Notes under the pieces: generated by a model | What the model was told of the DNA's origin: nothing | Database searches by the model: none | The model's input: the letters and a program-made list of their open reading frames with translations, nothing else | In this document: piece by piece, positions 23,628 to 34,926 of the stretch | Layout: every line of letters begins with the position of its first letter | Position numbering within the stretch: position 1 is the first letter of the stretch | Origin: Anniella stebbinsi | Taxonomy: Eukaryota > Chordata > Lepidosauria > Squamata > Anniellidae | Direction of reading: 5' to 3' | Assembly: GCA_029215795.1 (NCBI GenBank) | Contig: JARDYH010000003.1 | Coordinates: 18,082,001 to 18,146,000, forward strand | Length of the DNA: 64,000 bases | Position numbers and translations under genes: made by a program

Positions 23628-25099
23628 AATAGAGTGGTGTAGTTATGAGGTAGCTACCACACCCCCAAAATATGTGTGAAGCATATCTCAGGGTAAAAAC
23701 AAATGGTTTTGCGATATCTGAAAGACTAAACAATTTATTCTGACATAAATAACCTCATCAGATGCACAAAATATTATTGAGAATTTCAAGGGGGGATGTT
23801 ATTCAGTACATGTAGTGGTGGTGGGAGGGACAAAGAATTTTGAACAGTGTGGTCAGAAGGAAATTCAGTGCTGAAAGTACTGGTGGTGACGGTCACATTA
23901 TTAACAGTGGTCTTTTAGAGTGCAGCTGTTGCTGGTAACAAACATCATGTCACTAGGTGAGCCAATTAACATATGTGACATGATTTTTAAAAAATCCATC
24001 ACATCATCCATTTCCCTTCTCTGCGTTTTCCTAAAGCATCCAATAATGTGGGATTTAGAAACAGCCAGTGCGCCTCTCATTTGTATAACTCCACAGTATG
24101 GAAAAGGTGCAGCGACTCACCATGGGATTGCAGTTTTCAGTACCTCTGTTAATTGCTCCAACCTTAGGCCTGGTTCAGAAAAAACACTAAACCACAGCAT
24201 AGTATGACAGGAACAAACTTCATGGTCACATGCTCTCCCCTCTTTTTAGGCATGTGAGGAGAAAACCAAAAGCTACTCCCTGCCCAGTGGCACTCATGGG
24301 AGGGGGGCTTTCTGGTGGTGGTGGTGGTGGAGCATGTAACTCACTGCTCCTCCTGCTCCACCGCCTGAGGTGGGGGCTTTTGTCCTATTCTCCCTGGTGC
24401 TCAAGCAGGGTTGGCAAATCAGTGGCTGAAGATACAAGAGGGGAACAAGAAGAGCCAGAGTCCACAGTCTGAGTCAGATCCCGAATAAGAAACCGCAAGC
24501 CAGGAAATAACAACAACAAAAAGTTATGCAAAGAGAGTAGTGAAATCCAGGCCAAGGTCACTTAAAGAGAGGGATCAAAGTAGAAGGCAGGGTGCATAGG
24601 CAGGTATAGCAGGCTGGAGCTAGAGTCAACTGTAGATGTGTTTCCAGCAGCTTCTGCTTTTATCCTGAAGTTACCAAGGCCCCACTTAAGTCCCATGTGC
24701 AGTCCTTCACTTCAATTGCAGAGTCCTTTTCTTGAGGAGTCCCTTTCCTCCTGAAAAGACCTCTGCTGCAGTTCCTCGAAGTTCTCTGAGTTGGGCCTGC
24801 CTCCTCCCTGGGACATGGAGTGTGCTCAGCCTCTTCCTGTGAGAGACTCTTCTTGAGGAGCTGGGACCTCAGTGGGCTCCTCTACCAGTTCAGACCCGTT
24901 ACGATGCAGACCCTGGTAGGCTCTGGGCATGGTCTTCCACTGGGGACTCTAACCCTTCCTCGGAGTCTTCTGATGTGGACAGGACAGCTTCCACCTGCTT
25001 TTTACTGATCTCTGTCTTTTCTAGATTTAATCTCAGCTGTTCACCCTCACCTAACCCATTATCGAACTCTGGCCAAGTCCAAGGGTATCAGCCACTTCT

Positions 25100-25560
25100 A
25101 TGGAGTCAAGTAACAAAAAGCAGAAGAGCTGAATGTCATCATCAATATTGATGGCCTCTCACTCCAAAGATCTGGAGAACCACTTCCAGCAGTTCCTTGT
25201 AGATGTTAAATAAAGGGACAGGTCTAAATCCAGTGGGACAACAAATGCAAACAGCCATGGTGCTGAACAACAGACCCCCAGCACCATCACTTGGACACCA
25301 GCTGATGAAAAGGACCGAAAACACTGCAGTACAGTACCCTCAAGGCCCTGGCCCCATAAGTGTTTTAGAAGGAAACCATGGTTGATGGTATCAAAAGCCA
25401 CAGAGAGGTTTGAAAAAGCTAATAAGGCTTCACTCCTCACTCTCTGCCCATCCAGTTTCTGATGCTGGTCATGCAACAATGAAACCAAAGCAGTCTTGGT
25501 CCTATATCCTGTCCGGAATCCTAATAAAAATGGATCTAGATACTCAGAGTGTAGGGGATT
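25100..25560 (-). mobile_element. L2/CR1-clade LINE reverse-transcriptase fragment, dead
   Basis: On the minus strand it reads as a reverse transcriptase: 'TALVSLLHDQHQKLDG', then 'LSVAFDTINHGFLLKHL' (the AFDT.NH.LL motif), then a 'GVPLDL..SLYL' block. Just before the YxDD catalytic motif an extra base shifts the frame ('GVRGHQY' then stop, at about 25142), so the catalytic box cannot be translated. It is truncated at both ends. Confidence 0.8.
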
Positions 25561-25756
25561 AAATGGGCAAAGGATGGGCTAAGGACCTGAAAATGCTCCC
25601 CAGCTTTGGCATTATTGGGGGAATGTAGGATCTTGAATTCTGGTTTTTCCTTGTCATGTGTAGTTTCTCCCTAGGTGGCTGCTTTCTTGCGTAGTAGCTG
25701 TGGTAGACCTACAAAAAGAAAAAGAAAGTTGTCAACCTAGACAAGTCCATGAAAGC

Positions 25757-26280
25757 CAGCATGGTATAGTGGTTAGAATATTGGGAAAGACCAGATAGGC
25801 TGACCATCTGAAAAGGAGGACAGGGCTCATATAACTTTAACAGTTGTAGAGAAAAGGGAATTTCAGCAGGTGTCATTTGTATGCAATTAGTTCCTGGTGA
25901 AATTCCCTCTTCATCACAACTGTTAAAGGTGCAGGCACTATACTAGAGTGACCATATACAAAAGAAAGCAGGGCTCTGCAACTTTAACTGTTGTGATGAA
26001 GAGGGAATATCACCAGGAACTAACTGCATACAAATGACACTGATTGAAATTCCCTTTTCTCTACAACTGTTAAAGTTATATGAGCCCTGTCCTCCTTTTC
26101 AGATGGTCAGCCTAGACCAGAGTTCAAATTCCCACTCAGCTATGCAGCTTGTTGAGTGATTTTGAGACAATCACCATCTCTCAGCTTTACCTCCCTCCCT
26201 GAGTTGCTGTGAGTTTAAAATGGGAAGGAATGAACCATATGTTCTCTCCTGAGGTTCTTGAAAGAAGGCTGGGATAAATA
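25757..26280 (+). repeat. tRNA-derived SINE interrupted by a hairpin hAT element
   Basis: 'agccagcatggtatagtggttagaatattggg' (A box tggtatagtgg) stands before the hAT insertion, and 'agaccagagttcaaattcccactcagc' (B-box-like agttcaaattc) after it. The SINE body then continues with 'gagtgattttgagacaatcaccatctctcagc'. The same SINE family appears in minus orientation at 35926, 38400, 40996, 41945 and 51836. Confidence 0.8.
25796..26113. mobile_element. hairpin-family hAT-like inverted dimer with perfect 8-bp TSD
   Basis: Near-palindrome starting taggctgaccatctg and ending cagatggtcagcct. The flanks agaccaga (25788-25795) and agaccaga (26114-26121) are identical, the 8-bp duplication typical of hAT transposition. 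The centre carries 'cactatactagagtgacc', which marks the subfamily shared with 28475 and 32810. Confidence 0.9.
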
Positions 26281-26610
26281 TACGATTCATACAGTGACTA
26301 CACAAGTAAGGTTCATAAATTCTCAGATCAGACAAATAAACAGCTGTTGGTTTCACTTTCTATAGATAGGAAAGAAGAAGTTGTTGGGAAATTTTCTTTT
26401 GTGTATGAACGTGCACTACTGAACAGTGCTTCATTTCCCACCACTACGCTTCCAGTAAATGAACCCTTTGAACTACAGGCAGGTAGAAATGCTGACATAA
26501 TAAGCCGCTCTTCTAAATCTGCAGTGTCATGGTGCATAAATCATTACTGAGATGGGACATGCACAGAGAAATCAGTTTTTATATTTCTATCAGAATCTAT
26601 TAAAGTAACG

Positions 26611-26745
26611 CAGGAATGGGGAACATATGGCCATTCAGTTATTGGATTGCAACTCCCATCATTCTTCATCATTGGCTATGCTGTTTAGGGTTGATGGTAA
26701 TATCAGTCCACCATCATCTGGAGGGTCACATGTTCCTTACTTGGA
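26611..26745. repeat. palindromic MITE (agttgtagtcca family)
   Basis: Left 'ggaatggggaacatatggcc' and right 'ggagggtcacatgttcctt' are loosely inverted around 'ttgcaactcccatcattctt' and 'gggttgatggtaatatcagtcc'. Confidence 0.6.
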
Positions 26746-26861
26746 ACTAAGCTGTATACGTGAAAGATCTTACTATTTTTCCTTAACAGCGGAGCCATTG
26801 GCTGTGTTTGCATTATCACTACAGTGCATGCCAGTGGCCATTTTGAATATTCAGGCTGCAA

Positions 26862-27022
26862 CTGCGGTTTGTTGCGTCATCCAAACCCAGCAAGGATGGG
26901 TTGCTGGTTAACAAACCATCTAGAACCCATGGGCTATTTTTAGGGATGTGGGTAGTTTGTTAACCACACCAGCAACTCATTTTTGCCAGGTTTGGATGAC
27001 ATGACAAGCTGTGGTTACCGCT
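26862..27022. mobile_element. palindromic MITE with gcggtttgttgcgtcatccaaacc arms
   Basis: 'gtcatccaaacccagcaagg', 'ttgctggttaacaaacca' and their inverted partners 'tagtttgttaaccacacc', 'ccaggtttggatgacatgac' form a 160-bp imperfect palindrome. No coding potential. Confidence 0.65.
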
Positions 27023-28474
27023 GGAATATTCGGGCACCTCCACATGCCACCGCCCACTGTTGTGGGTTGAACAAGCCCACTATCAACAGTGAGTGCAATT
27101 GCTGTGGCTGCCAAATCTAGACCCTACTCAATTATGTTGTTGCTCCCATTACGTTCTTACAAGACAAGGGTGCAGAACCTAAGTGCTGAACTGCATTTTG
27201 CAGAAGCTTTCAGGGAGTGCATTCTTGCGGTGAGTGGTGCCAAAGGAAAATGGGGGCAGAGCTGAAGGCAAACAGGCCAAAATACATATAAAACCAGCAT
27301 AAGGTATCATTCGGGTTGGTGCAACTTCTTCCGTCATTGCAGCATTCTCTGAGGGGAAATGCCACACTTAGCAAAACATTCTCCCCTGTCTGCAACTTGG
27401 GGTCAGCCCATTCTACAAGTCCTCCTCTTAAATTGAAGAGACAATAAATAAACCCACTTTTTCTTTGTTAAAGAGCTAACAGTACTATAGTCTGTTTTTA
27501 TTACAGATTTGAGACAAATAAGAGAACATGCAAATAAGTTGTACATAGTCATGGGTGACAAAACCAGAACCAAGTAAGACAGTCATCTTAATTCCTGTGC
27601 ATTGCAGCACAGATTTTTCAAATGTTTCAAACAAAGACCTCCTGGATTTTGTCAAACTACTCTGAAGCAGTTGGGGATAATTTTAAGTGGCAAATCTTCT
27701 TCAAAAAGGGGGTTTCCACTTCTAACACGTCTCTTGCTTTTCTTTCTCCTTCACCATCTCCTTCTGAGCCCTTTTACTGCCTCTGTTTTCTGCCCCTCCT
27801 TTTGGTTCCTCAAGGAATTCATCTTTCCAACTGTGACCTTAAAGGAAGTGTGTGTGTGTGTGCAAATATTTCCCATCCCTTCCAGATAAAGGTTAGGGTT
27901 AGGGTAGCACCTGCCCATAGCACCTGCTCGCTTTTTTATATGTGACAATCCTGAAAGGCACCACAGCAAATCACATGCTATTGCTGCAACACAGTAAGAG
28001 GTGGTGTGAGTCAGCGAGGAAAGTACCTCCTTGCATTCTCTTCTAAAAGCATCTTTCATTGACCCTGCACTAACAGAGGATTCCCCTGGTGTCACAGCTC
28101 ACCTGTGCAAAAGGGAAATTCCTATCTAGCCCCATAACCACATCCTCAAAGAAGGGAGCACTAGCTAAAGCTACTGAGCCCCAAACAAATGCCCCAGTTG
28201 TAAGGCAATACACTCTGCATACAGTCTAGGAAATTTCTGTAAAGCCTTCTTCTTTCCCTCAGCTATCTTCATAATCATGCACAAGGATCTAGTGTAGCAC
28301 AGAGATGTGCAGTGTCTAGGTTTACTCCCAGGTAAGTGTAAGTAAGCTCTCTGGTCCACTTTCTGTGGACCAGAAAGTCCCTGCTTTAAGTCTAACATGA
28401 GCTCAGCAGGTGGCCTTAGGCAGGCTGTTCCCTTTGGTATTAAGCAATATCCTTACAGCCCTGACTTATGACAT

Positions 28475-28780
28475 TAGGTGAGCACTCAGGGCTCATGTAA
28501 TTTTAATAGTTGTAGAGAAAAGGGAATTTCAGCCAGTGTCATTTGTATGCAATTAGTTCCTGGTGATATTCCCTCTTCATCACAACAGTTAAAGGTGCAG
28601 GGGCCCTGCCTTCTTTTGTATATGGTCACTCTAGTATAGTGCCTGCACCTTTAACTGTTGTGATGAAGAGGGAATTTCACCAGAAACTAATTGCATACAA
28701 ATGACACCTGCTGAAATTCCCTTTTCTCTACAACTGTTAAAGTTACATGAGCCCTGACCTGGATTTTATCTGGTCAGCCT
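28475..28780. mobile_element. hairpin-family hAT-like inverted dimer, opposite orientation
   Basis: Shares all inner motifs with 25796 and 32810 but its asymmetric centre ('ggtcactctagtatagtgcc') is reverse-complemented, so it sits in the opposite orientation. The left end has lost about 15 bp (taggtgagcactcaggg in place of the full end). Confidence 0.85.
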
Positions 28781-29474
28781 AATTTACAGCCACCGAACCC
28801 ACCTGCCCACATATACCTGTTATATTTTGTTGGAGTTTGGGGGAGGGATTTGGTTTAATTTTGCTTTTTAAAATGTAATTTTATTAAAATCATTTGATAG
28901 CCACCTTTCCAGTGCTCAAGAATCATATTTTATTATTGTTATAGCCCATTAGCTTAAGCAATAAAAACTTGACTTTTTTGGACTGGCCTGTTTAGTTACT
29001 TGTCTCACACTGGTGTCCTGAAAACAAAAACAATACATTTACAAAAGCTGCCACTCCCAGTTGTTTGCAAGCAGTTATTACTCACCACTGGCATCTAGAT
29101 GAGTGGTGTATTGCCTGTTGAACCTTGCTTATGTAAACCATGCTCTAAACATGCATGGCTCACTTAACTGGCCTGCTAATAGGCTCATTTAACAGCTCCA
29201 AGGCAAGATTCTTAACTTAGGCCTGCTGCTGGGTTCCTCCTTGTCCAAGGAAAGAGAGGAGAGGGAGTCTGGAGGGTGGCTTGGTTTAGCTTGGTGCGCA
29301 CTTAAGGATTATTCACTGTACCACACGTTATTTATGTTGTGTACCTAATTAAATCCTATTGAGCTCCACAGACTGTATGTGAGTGAACATGGATAGAACA
29401 GAACTGTAAAGATGGACATCCCAGTTTATTGAATCTGCTATAAAATGCTATGAAACAGGTTCAGTTACATCTCC

Positions 29475-30650
29475 CAGGACTGGCCCTAGGATGTATTGAA
29501 CCCTGAGTGAGGAGTGCCTTTGATGCCCCCCCTCCCCGTGGTCAGTTTTGCAGGGCCACCCAGAGGGTTTCTAGGGTCTGGTGTAGGTGTGATGCTGGAG
29601 ACCCTGCTGCTGCTCCCTACAAGTACCTATGCATATGTGTACAAAGCTGGGGACCACATGTGAGAAATATTTCATGCATGGACTACATCTGAGAATTCTC
29701 GCCTGCAGCAACTCCATCAAGCAGAATAAGAGATGTGCTTTATTTTTTTCTTACGCAGGGCTAAGGGAATAGGGATCAGGTTATTCTTCTCCTGAGTACC
29801 TCCTCCAAATTCTGGCAGAGCTTCTTTCTGCTTCCTGGGGCTCATTCTCACAGGTCTTCTGGTTGTGGCCTGCTGCCAGCCTTCTCCAGTAATCACTCAA
29901 GGATTCCTCCCTTCAGGCCTGGCCTCACACCACTCCTATGTGTTTCCCTGTGGTGACTACCACAGAAAATTACTCTCCAATGGCACCTTGCCAGGAAATC
30001 TTATGTCATGTTCACTCACTCTCTCCTTGAACCCTTTCCCCGGCGGGCCTGGAGTTCTTTCCGTGACAAGAACAGGCTGCCTGCTCTTGTTACAGAATCC
30101 CTCCTGAAAGCCTTCCCTGTTCCTCATCTCCTTACAGCCAACTCCATAACCGGGGCTACTTGGCATGGATCAATCAAAAGCCTGCCTGACCAACCTAATT
30201 TCTACTGTGCCCACACGTAAAGATTTTACCTTACCATAGACTCCCTCACAGCTGGGCTGCAGGTTTAGCTAATAAGCAGGCCCCTTCCTTCCAGCCTCCC
30301 AGGGATACATTTTGCAACCATTTTAGGCCTCAAATTAGCATCTATTCTGCTTCATACACAACTACATAAAATGTTTACTTCATCATGGCCAGAGAGAGGT
30401 CCCTTTATGTCACAATTACATGTTGAGATTCAGTGTCATCTTACATTTCCTCTTTTTATGGAAAACTGTAAACAAAATACCATGAATTCTGGTGAGCAAT
30501 GTAGCAGAGCTTAATGGTTCACATAGGAACTGAGGCGGGGGGGGGGATTGTTGTTTTGTGGGACCCTAGAGCAAATTCACCCAGTTGCTCCCCTAACTCC
30601 GTACACTTTGGGCAGCCCTGCAGTGTTACTCAAACAACCTGTAGAACCAT
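29475..30650 (-). mobile_element. 1.15-kb repeat, copy 2 (inverted, uninterrupted)
   Basis: Reverse-complement partner of 22118-23627. The order of shared blocks is preserved with no large gap except the absence of the GCGC-rich insert; the join lies in 'gcagaataagagatgtgc' (29721-29738). The two copies lie about 5.8 kb apart in inverted orientation and have diverged by many substitutions, so they are old copies and not a recent inversion duplicate. Confidence 0.75.
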
Positions 30651-31974
30651 GAAAACAAGGTTACAGACACTTGCTTTTTGCCACCCTAGCTCACTGCAGA
30701 CATAAAGATAAACACAGCCAGAGGTGCTCAGCTTGGCATCCCCCTCAGCTCACCACCCCTGGCAATTGTCCAGCTTGCCCACCCCTTAAGGCCAGCCCTG
30801 CATCTCTCCTCCCCCTTAGGTTGGGAGAAGGTGTGCCATCTTCTATATCGTGGTGTGGCCTCTCCCATTCAAAATTTTCAATAAAAGATTTTCAAGTCTT
30901 TCCTAGATCCTATTGAAAGAACATCTCAGTCATTCTGAACCAACATCTGGCCTGACAAATATAATGGCAAGCCAGCAGCCACAGCTCCCTTCAGACCAGT
31001 GTTTTTCAAATTTCCTGTTTTTGACTTGCCTGCCATAGAACCCTTGGAAATAGGGTCAGGCGAAGAGATTTTATGTCTGAAGTGGAGTAGCAAATGCCAC
31101 CCTGCAAAAGGTCGAAGTGCTTAATACCTAAGGCCAATCAAACTATTTTGGCACCTATGGCAGAAAATCCCACAAGGGCATCTTCCTCCTCCCTGACAAT
31201 AAAATGCCATAATAATAAAATTAAATAGCCAATAATTAGTTGCTCTTTCTTGAAACTCAATCATCAGCTGGTTCATTTTGACTAATGGTAGAGGAATGTC
31301 TGGAAACTACATAGCAGAAGATTCTGCTGCATAAGTAAGACAGTCACTTATGTGTCACCAAAAAAAAGGAAATGCATTGCCAAGAAAGAAGACACCAATC
31401 TGCATCATATTTGTATATGCAAATTTATATGCATAGGTGCAAATTCAGAAATCATAATTATTACTTAGAAATACATGACATCTCACTATATTGGTAGACT
31501 AGGTGACCATTGTGCTTGCTTAGTCTGAACTCCAGGTACTAACTGTTGATGGGCAACTTTAAAACCATGGTTGGCAGATGCTGCCTTAAAAGAGGCATCC
31601 TTTGTTATTTCTTACCCAGGATAGAATGCCTCTTCTGAGATAGAGCTTGATGTGAAGATGGATTTATTATCACAAGTAGGCATTCAAAACACAATACATT
31701 ATTACAATCATAACATATTTAAATACCATGAAACATAAAATGGCAGTAGTCTCTAACAATAAAATGATCAATAAAAATAACACAACATAATAACCTTAAA
31801 AAATAGTCAAAACTATTTTTAGCTAGTATAAAACCAATTTAAAACAGCAGTACCCAATACCTGAAAAAGAGAAAGTGTCTTGAAACAAATGGCCTTTAGA
31901 GCCCATTTGAAGACCATTATGGAACCTGTTTTTATCCAGAGGTTAAGACAACATACGTGATTCTCCACCCAAAC

Positions 31975-32115
31975 AACCCCCTATATTATATTAACAACAA
32001 CCCTGTGAAGTAGGTTAGACTGATAGACTGCAATATTCACCCAGTGGGCTTTGGGACTGAGTAAAGATTTGAATCAGGTTTTACTTGTCCTTGTCTGATC
32101 TTTAACCATTACATC
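31975..32115 (-). repeat. partial tRNA-derived SINE
   Basis: 'aacaacaaccctgtgaagtaggttagactgatag' and 'gatttgaatcaggttttact' match the body and B-box region of the SINE family found complete at 38400-38625. It is in minus orientation and degraded. Confidence 0.6.
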
Positions 32116-32529
32116 TGGGGGCTCAAATGTAGAGCCTGTGGGCACCTCTCTTGGCGCTCACCAGATTCCCTGGCTATCCATATTTTTATTTTATTTTTAA
32201 AGATATTTTAATTTTAAATATTTTTTAACTGGGAGGCTGGCATGCTGCAAAACGAAGTACAGGCCTCCCAATCATTTCCAATGCCTCAGGTGCCGTGTGT
32301 GTGTGTGTGTATGTGTGTGTGTGTTTCTTTGAGAATCATCAGTTTTCCTTCTGTGAAATGTATGCTTTGCTGTGCAAATATGTGATTTTGTATTTTGAGC
32401 TATGACCACACCTCTGTACTCAGTTTTTTGGTTACTTGTTTCTGAGCGTCATCAGTTTGCCTTCTCTGCAATAGTCATTGGATCAGAAAACTGGGTTCAA
32501 AAGAGTAGTTTTGTGTTTTGGAACTGAGG

Positions 32530-32643
32530 CAGGATCTACACTACTGTTTTATAACAGTATTGACAACTGTTGGGGCCCATGACGCACTCCATATAGTTTT
32601 GAAACTGTTTTCAAAGTGTTATATCCTACTTTGTGGAGATCTG
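32530..32643. mobile_element. MITE of the caggatctacactactg family
   Basis: Starts caggatctacactactg and ends 'ctttgtggagatctgg'. It shares about 90 bp, including 'ggggcccatgacgcactcc' and 'atatagttttgaaactgttt', with the reverse complement of 37048-37161. Confidence 0.75.
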
Positions 32644-32809
32644 GCCCCAGTAACCACTGCTGCCTTGTACTTAGCTAAGTTATTTTTTTCCAAGTCTCAC
32701 CATTTTACATTCTGGGAAATTGTTTTTTTGTGACTGGCTACACCCACCATGGCAGCCATTTGGTGAATGTGCAAGCCCCTCCAAAGCAATTATTTTGAGA
32801 GAGCACCCA

Positions 32810-33128
32810 TAGGCTGACCATATGAAAAGGAGGACAGGGCTCATGTAACTTTAACAGCTGTAGAGAAAAGGGAATTTCAGTCAGTGTCATTTGTATGCAA
32901 TTAGTTCCTGGTGAAATTCCCTCTTCATCACAACAGTTAAAGGTGCATACACTATACTAGAGGGACCATATACAAAAGAAGGCAGGGCCCCTGCAACTTT
33001 AACAGTTGTGATGAAGAAGGAATTTCACCAGGAACTAATTGCATACAAATGACACTGGCTGAAATTCCCTTTTCTCTACAACTGTTAAAGTTACAGGAGC
33101 CCTGTCCTCCTTTTCATATGGTCAGCCT
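32810..33128. mobile_element. hairpin-family hAT-like inverted dimer
   Basis: Starts taggctgaccatatg and ends catatggtcagcct. Inner motifs and the 'cactatactagagggacc' centre match 25796. Nested inside the MITE at 32116-33195. Confidence 0.88.
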
Positions 33129-33297
33129 ACCCATGACACCCTCACACAATTCCAGATGTGCCCACAGACCCAATAAGGTTGGGGACCCCTGCATTACACC
33201 CACATCTAAAACGGGTTAACATCTAAAAACATAACTATTGTTTTATCCTATGCACACTAATGCACCTGAAAAATGATATTGTTGAGCTGGAAGATTT

Positions 33298-33730
33298 AGA
33301 AAAGAGGCTGGAACAACTTTCCTATGATTAAAGGTTAATATTTGAGGCTTTTTAGCTTAGGAAGGTGGGGGGCCGTGATAGTTTAAAATTATGCATGGTG
33401 TGGTGAAAATGGATAGGGCAAAGTTTTTCTCCCTCTCTCTAGAACCTGAAGTTGTCCAATGAAGCTGAATGGCGGGAGACTCAGGACAGACAAAAGGAAA
33501 TACTTCTTCACATAAGCACATGGTTAAACTGTGGAATTTGCTACCACAAGAAGTGATGACAACCACCTTGGATGGCTTAAAAGACTAAAGAAATTAATGG
33601 TGAATGACGCTATCTATGGTTACTAGGTATGATGGCTGTTACCTACAGTATCAGAGGCAGCATGCCATGAACACGAGCAGGGTTCTGTTGCACTCATATT
33701 CTGCTTATGCAGTTCCCCATAGCATTTGGT
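33298..33730 (+). mobile_element. CR1-clade LINE 3' end, 5'-truncated
   Basis: Reads 'ctatgattaaaggttaatatttgaggctttttag' then 'aaaattatgcatggtgtggtgaaaatgga', 'gacaggacaaaaggaaatacttcttcaca'-like text and 'ggaatttgctaccacaagaagtgatgac'. This corresponds to the well-known C-terminal CR1 pol region (RLRGDMI..YK, R.DIRK.FFT, LP.EVV) followed by its 3' UTR. Several frameshifts; inactive. Confidence 0.75.
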
Positions 33731-34559
33731 TGGCAACTGTGCAAGCAAACAGAATTCTGAAGGAGATAGGTCGTTCTTTGATCAGCATTGGTTGAGTGTG
33801 TTTCATATCAATTAATGAATTAAAACTCATACCATTAAGTAGCTAAGACTGCCATTGTGTGTGTGTATATATATATACCAGGAGCAAGCCACATTGAACT
33901 CAAAGGAGCTTATTTCTGAACAGACACATATAGCATTGCACTCTAAGATGTCTTTAACTGAACAAAACGTGCAAGCTTTTGAGATCTCCAGATCTGTTCA
34001 CCTGGCAAAATGTTACAAAAAGTGGAGGAGGAGGGGGGGTCTGCAGACATTCAAATTAGAATCTGTGGGTCATGTGATGGTTACAGGTTGGACCTGGAGC
34101 TGCCCCTAGGGTTTCTGGGAACAAGAAAGGGGAAAATGGTGGATTCCCCCATTTTGGAAAGATAAAAACCATCTCTTACTGAGGTGTTTCCATTCTGGGC
34201 AAAGCACACTGGAGATCTTGAAAGCTTGCACATTGACTGCGATTTTTCATTATCTATTTTATTTCTATCCCCCCTTTTCTGAAACTAGCCAAGGTCGTTT
34301 ACAAAAATTCAGAACATAAAAAAGCATAATCACATAAAACCTGGAAAACAACCTTAACAATCCATAATAACCATAATTACTTTGGCTGGCCTAATAAAAG
34401 GCAATGCACTAATATGGATTTTGGCATTTTTCTGTGGGGTCAACCGGGTTTGTTTTGGTTTCCCCCCCAGGGAGATTAGTCCATACTACTGACCATCTCA
34501 CTGAGAACGGCCTTGAAAAGCTGGCAAGGAAGCCCAGATGGGAAAACCGCTGAATCTGA

Positions 34560-34720
34560 ATTTTTCGCCTTTCCCATGATTGCTTCCCTTGACTAATGCA
34601 CAACTCATCGCCCAAGGCAAGAATCTGAACTGGTAAAAACAGCGCGGTTGTCGCTTTGGAGGTGGGGTTTGCTCGCCTTGGAAAGGGCGGAGCGCACAGT
34701 TATAGCGGGGCCGGGAGGAA
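34560..34720 (+). promoter_or_regulatory. BID: probable BID promoter (GC-rich, TATA-less)
   Basis: A local rise in G+C and CpG includes a GC box gggcgg (34685-34690), 'gcgcggttgtcgc' (about 34641-34653) and an ETS-type core aggaagtg (34716-34723). No TATA box was seen. It is the only CpG-containing, non-repetitive segment between MICAL3 and the BID coding exons that ends in a good donor, which is why I place the promoter here. Transcription start not determinable. Confidence 0.55.
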
Positions 34721-34804
34721 GTGAAGTCAGTTCTTGGAAGAGGAGACGGGAGAAAGGAATCGGCGGGACTGCTTTACCTGAGCTGACTAGATCCGCCTTA
34801 CAGG
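34700..34804 (+). other. BID: probable BID non-coding exon 1
   Basis: The GC-rich block ends in ttacagg|gtaaat, a usable donor at 34805. No ATG lies in this short exon. BID in mammals also starts with a non-coding exon separated from the coding exons by a long intron, which fits the 14.5-kb gap here. The left border is arbitrary. Confidence 0.5.
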
Positions 34805-34840
34805 GTAAATGTATTCTCCTTTTTTCTCTCTCTCTATGAC

Positions 34841-34926
34841 TATCTACACTACTGCTTTATAACCGTTTTAAGCCGTTTTAAAGCAGTAGTATAGGTTATA
34901 AACCGTTTTAAAGCAGTAGTATAGTT
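34841..34926. mobile_element. MITE with internal 30-bp tandem unit just inside BID intron 1
   Basis: Begins tatctacactactgcttta. The motif ttttaaagcagtagtatag occurs at 34876-34894 and again exactly 30 bp later at 34906-34924, with the inverted form actgctttataaccg at the start. Related to the ctacactactg family (32530, 37048). Confidence 0.7.

Larger units (their letters stand above)
32116..33195. mobile_element. old MITE with two other elements nested in it
   Basis: 'gagcctgtgggcacctctcttggcgctcaccagattccctgg' at the left and 'tgtgcccacagacccaataaggttggggacccctg' at the right look like the two ends of the common reptile 'ggtgcccgtgggcacc' MITE. The interior has been expanded by the elements at 32530-32643 and 32810-33128. 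Borders are approximate. Confidence 0.5.
15851..34560. other. MICAL3-BID intergenic region, transposon-rich
   Basis: No gene recognised. It holds hairpin-type hAT elements (15921, 17757, 25796, 28475, 32810), an inverted pair of a 1.15-kb repeat (22118-23627 and 29475-30650), a GCGC-dense insert (23004-23364), an L2-like LINE fragment (25100-25560, minus), several SINEs, and CR1 remnants (33298-33730). Between 18.1 and 22.0 kb I see mostly AT-rich DNA without assignable repeats. Between 23.7 and 25.0 kb there is G+C-richer DNA that could be an old LTR fragment, unproven. Confidence 0.7.

Noticed and set aside
27889..27906. Telomere-like ggttagggttaggg
   Set aside because: Only two units; too short to call an interstitial telomeric site.
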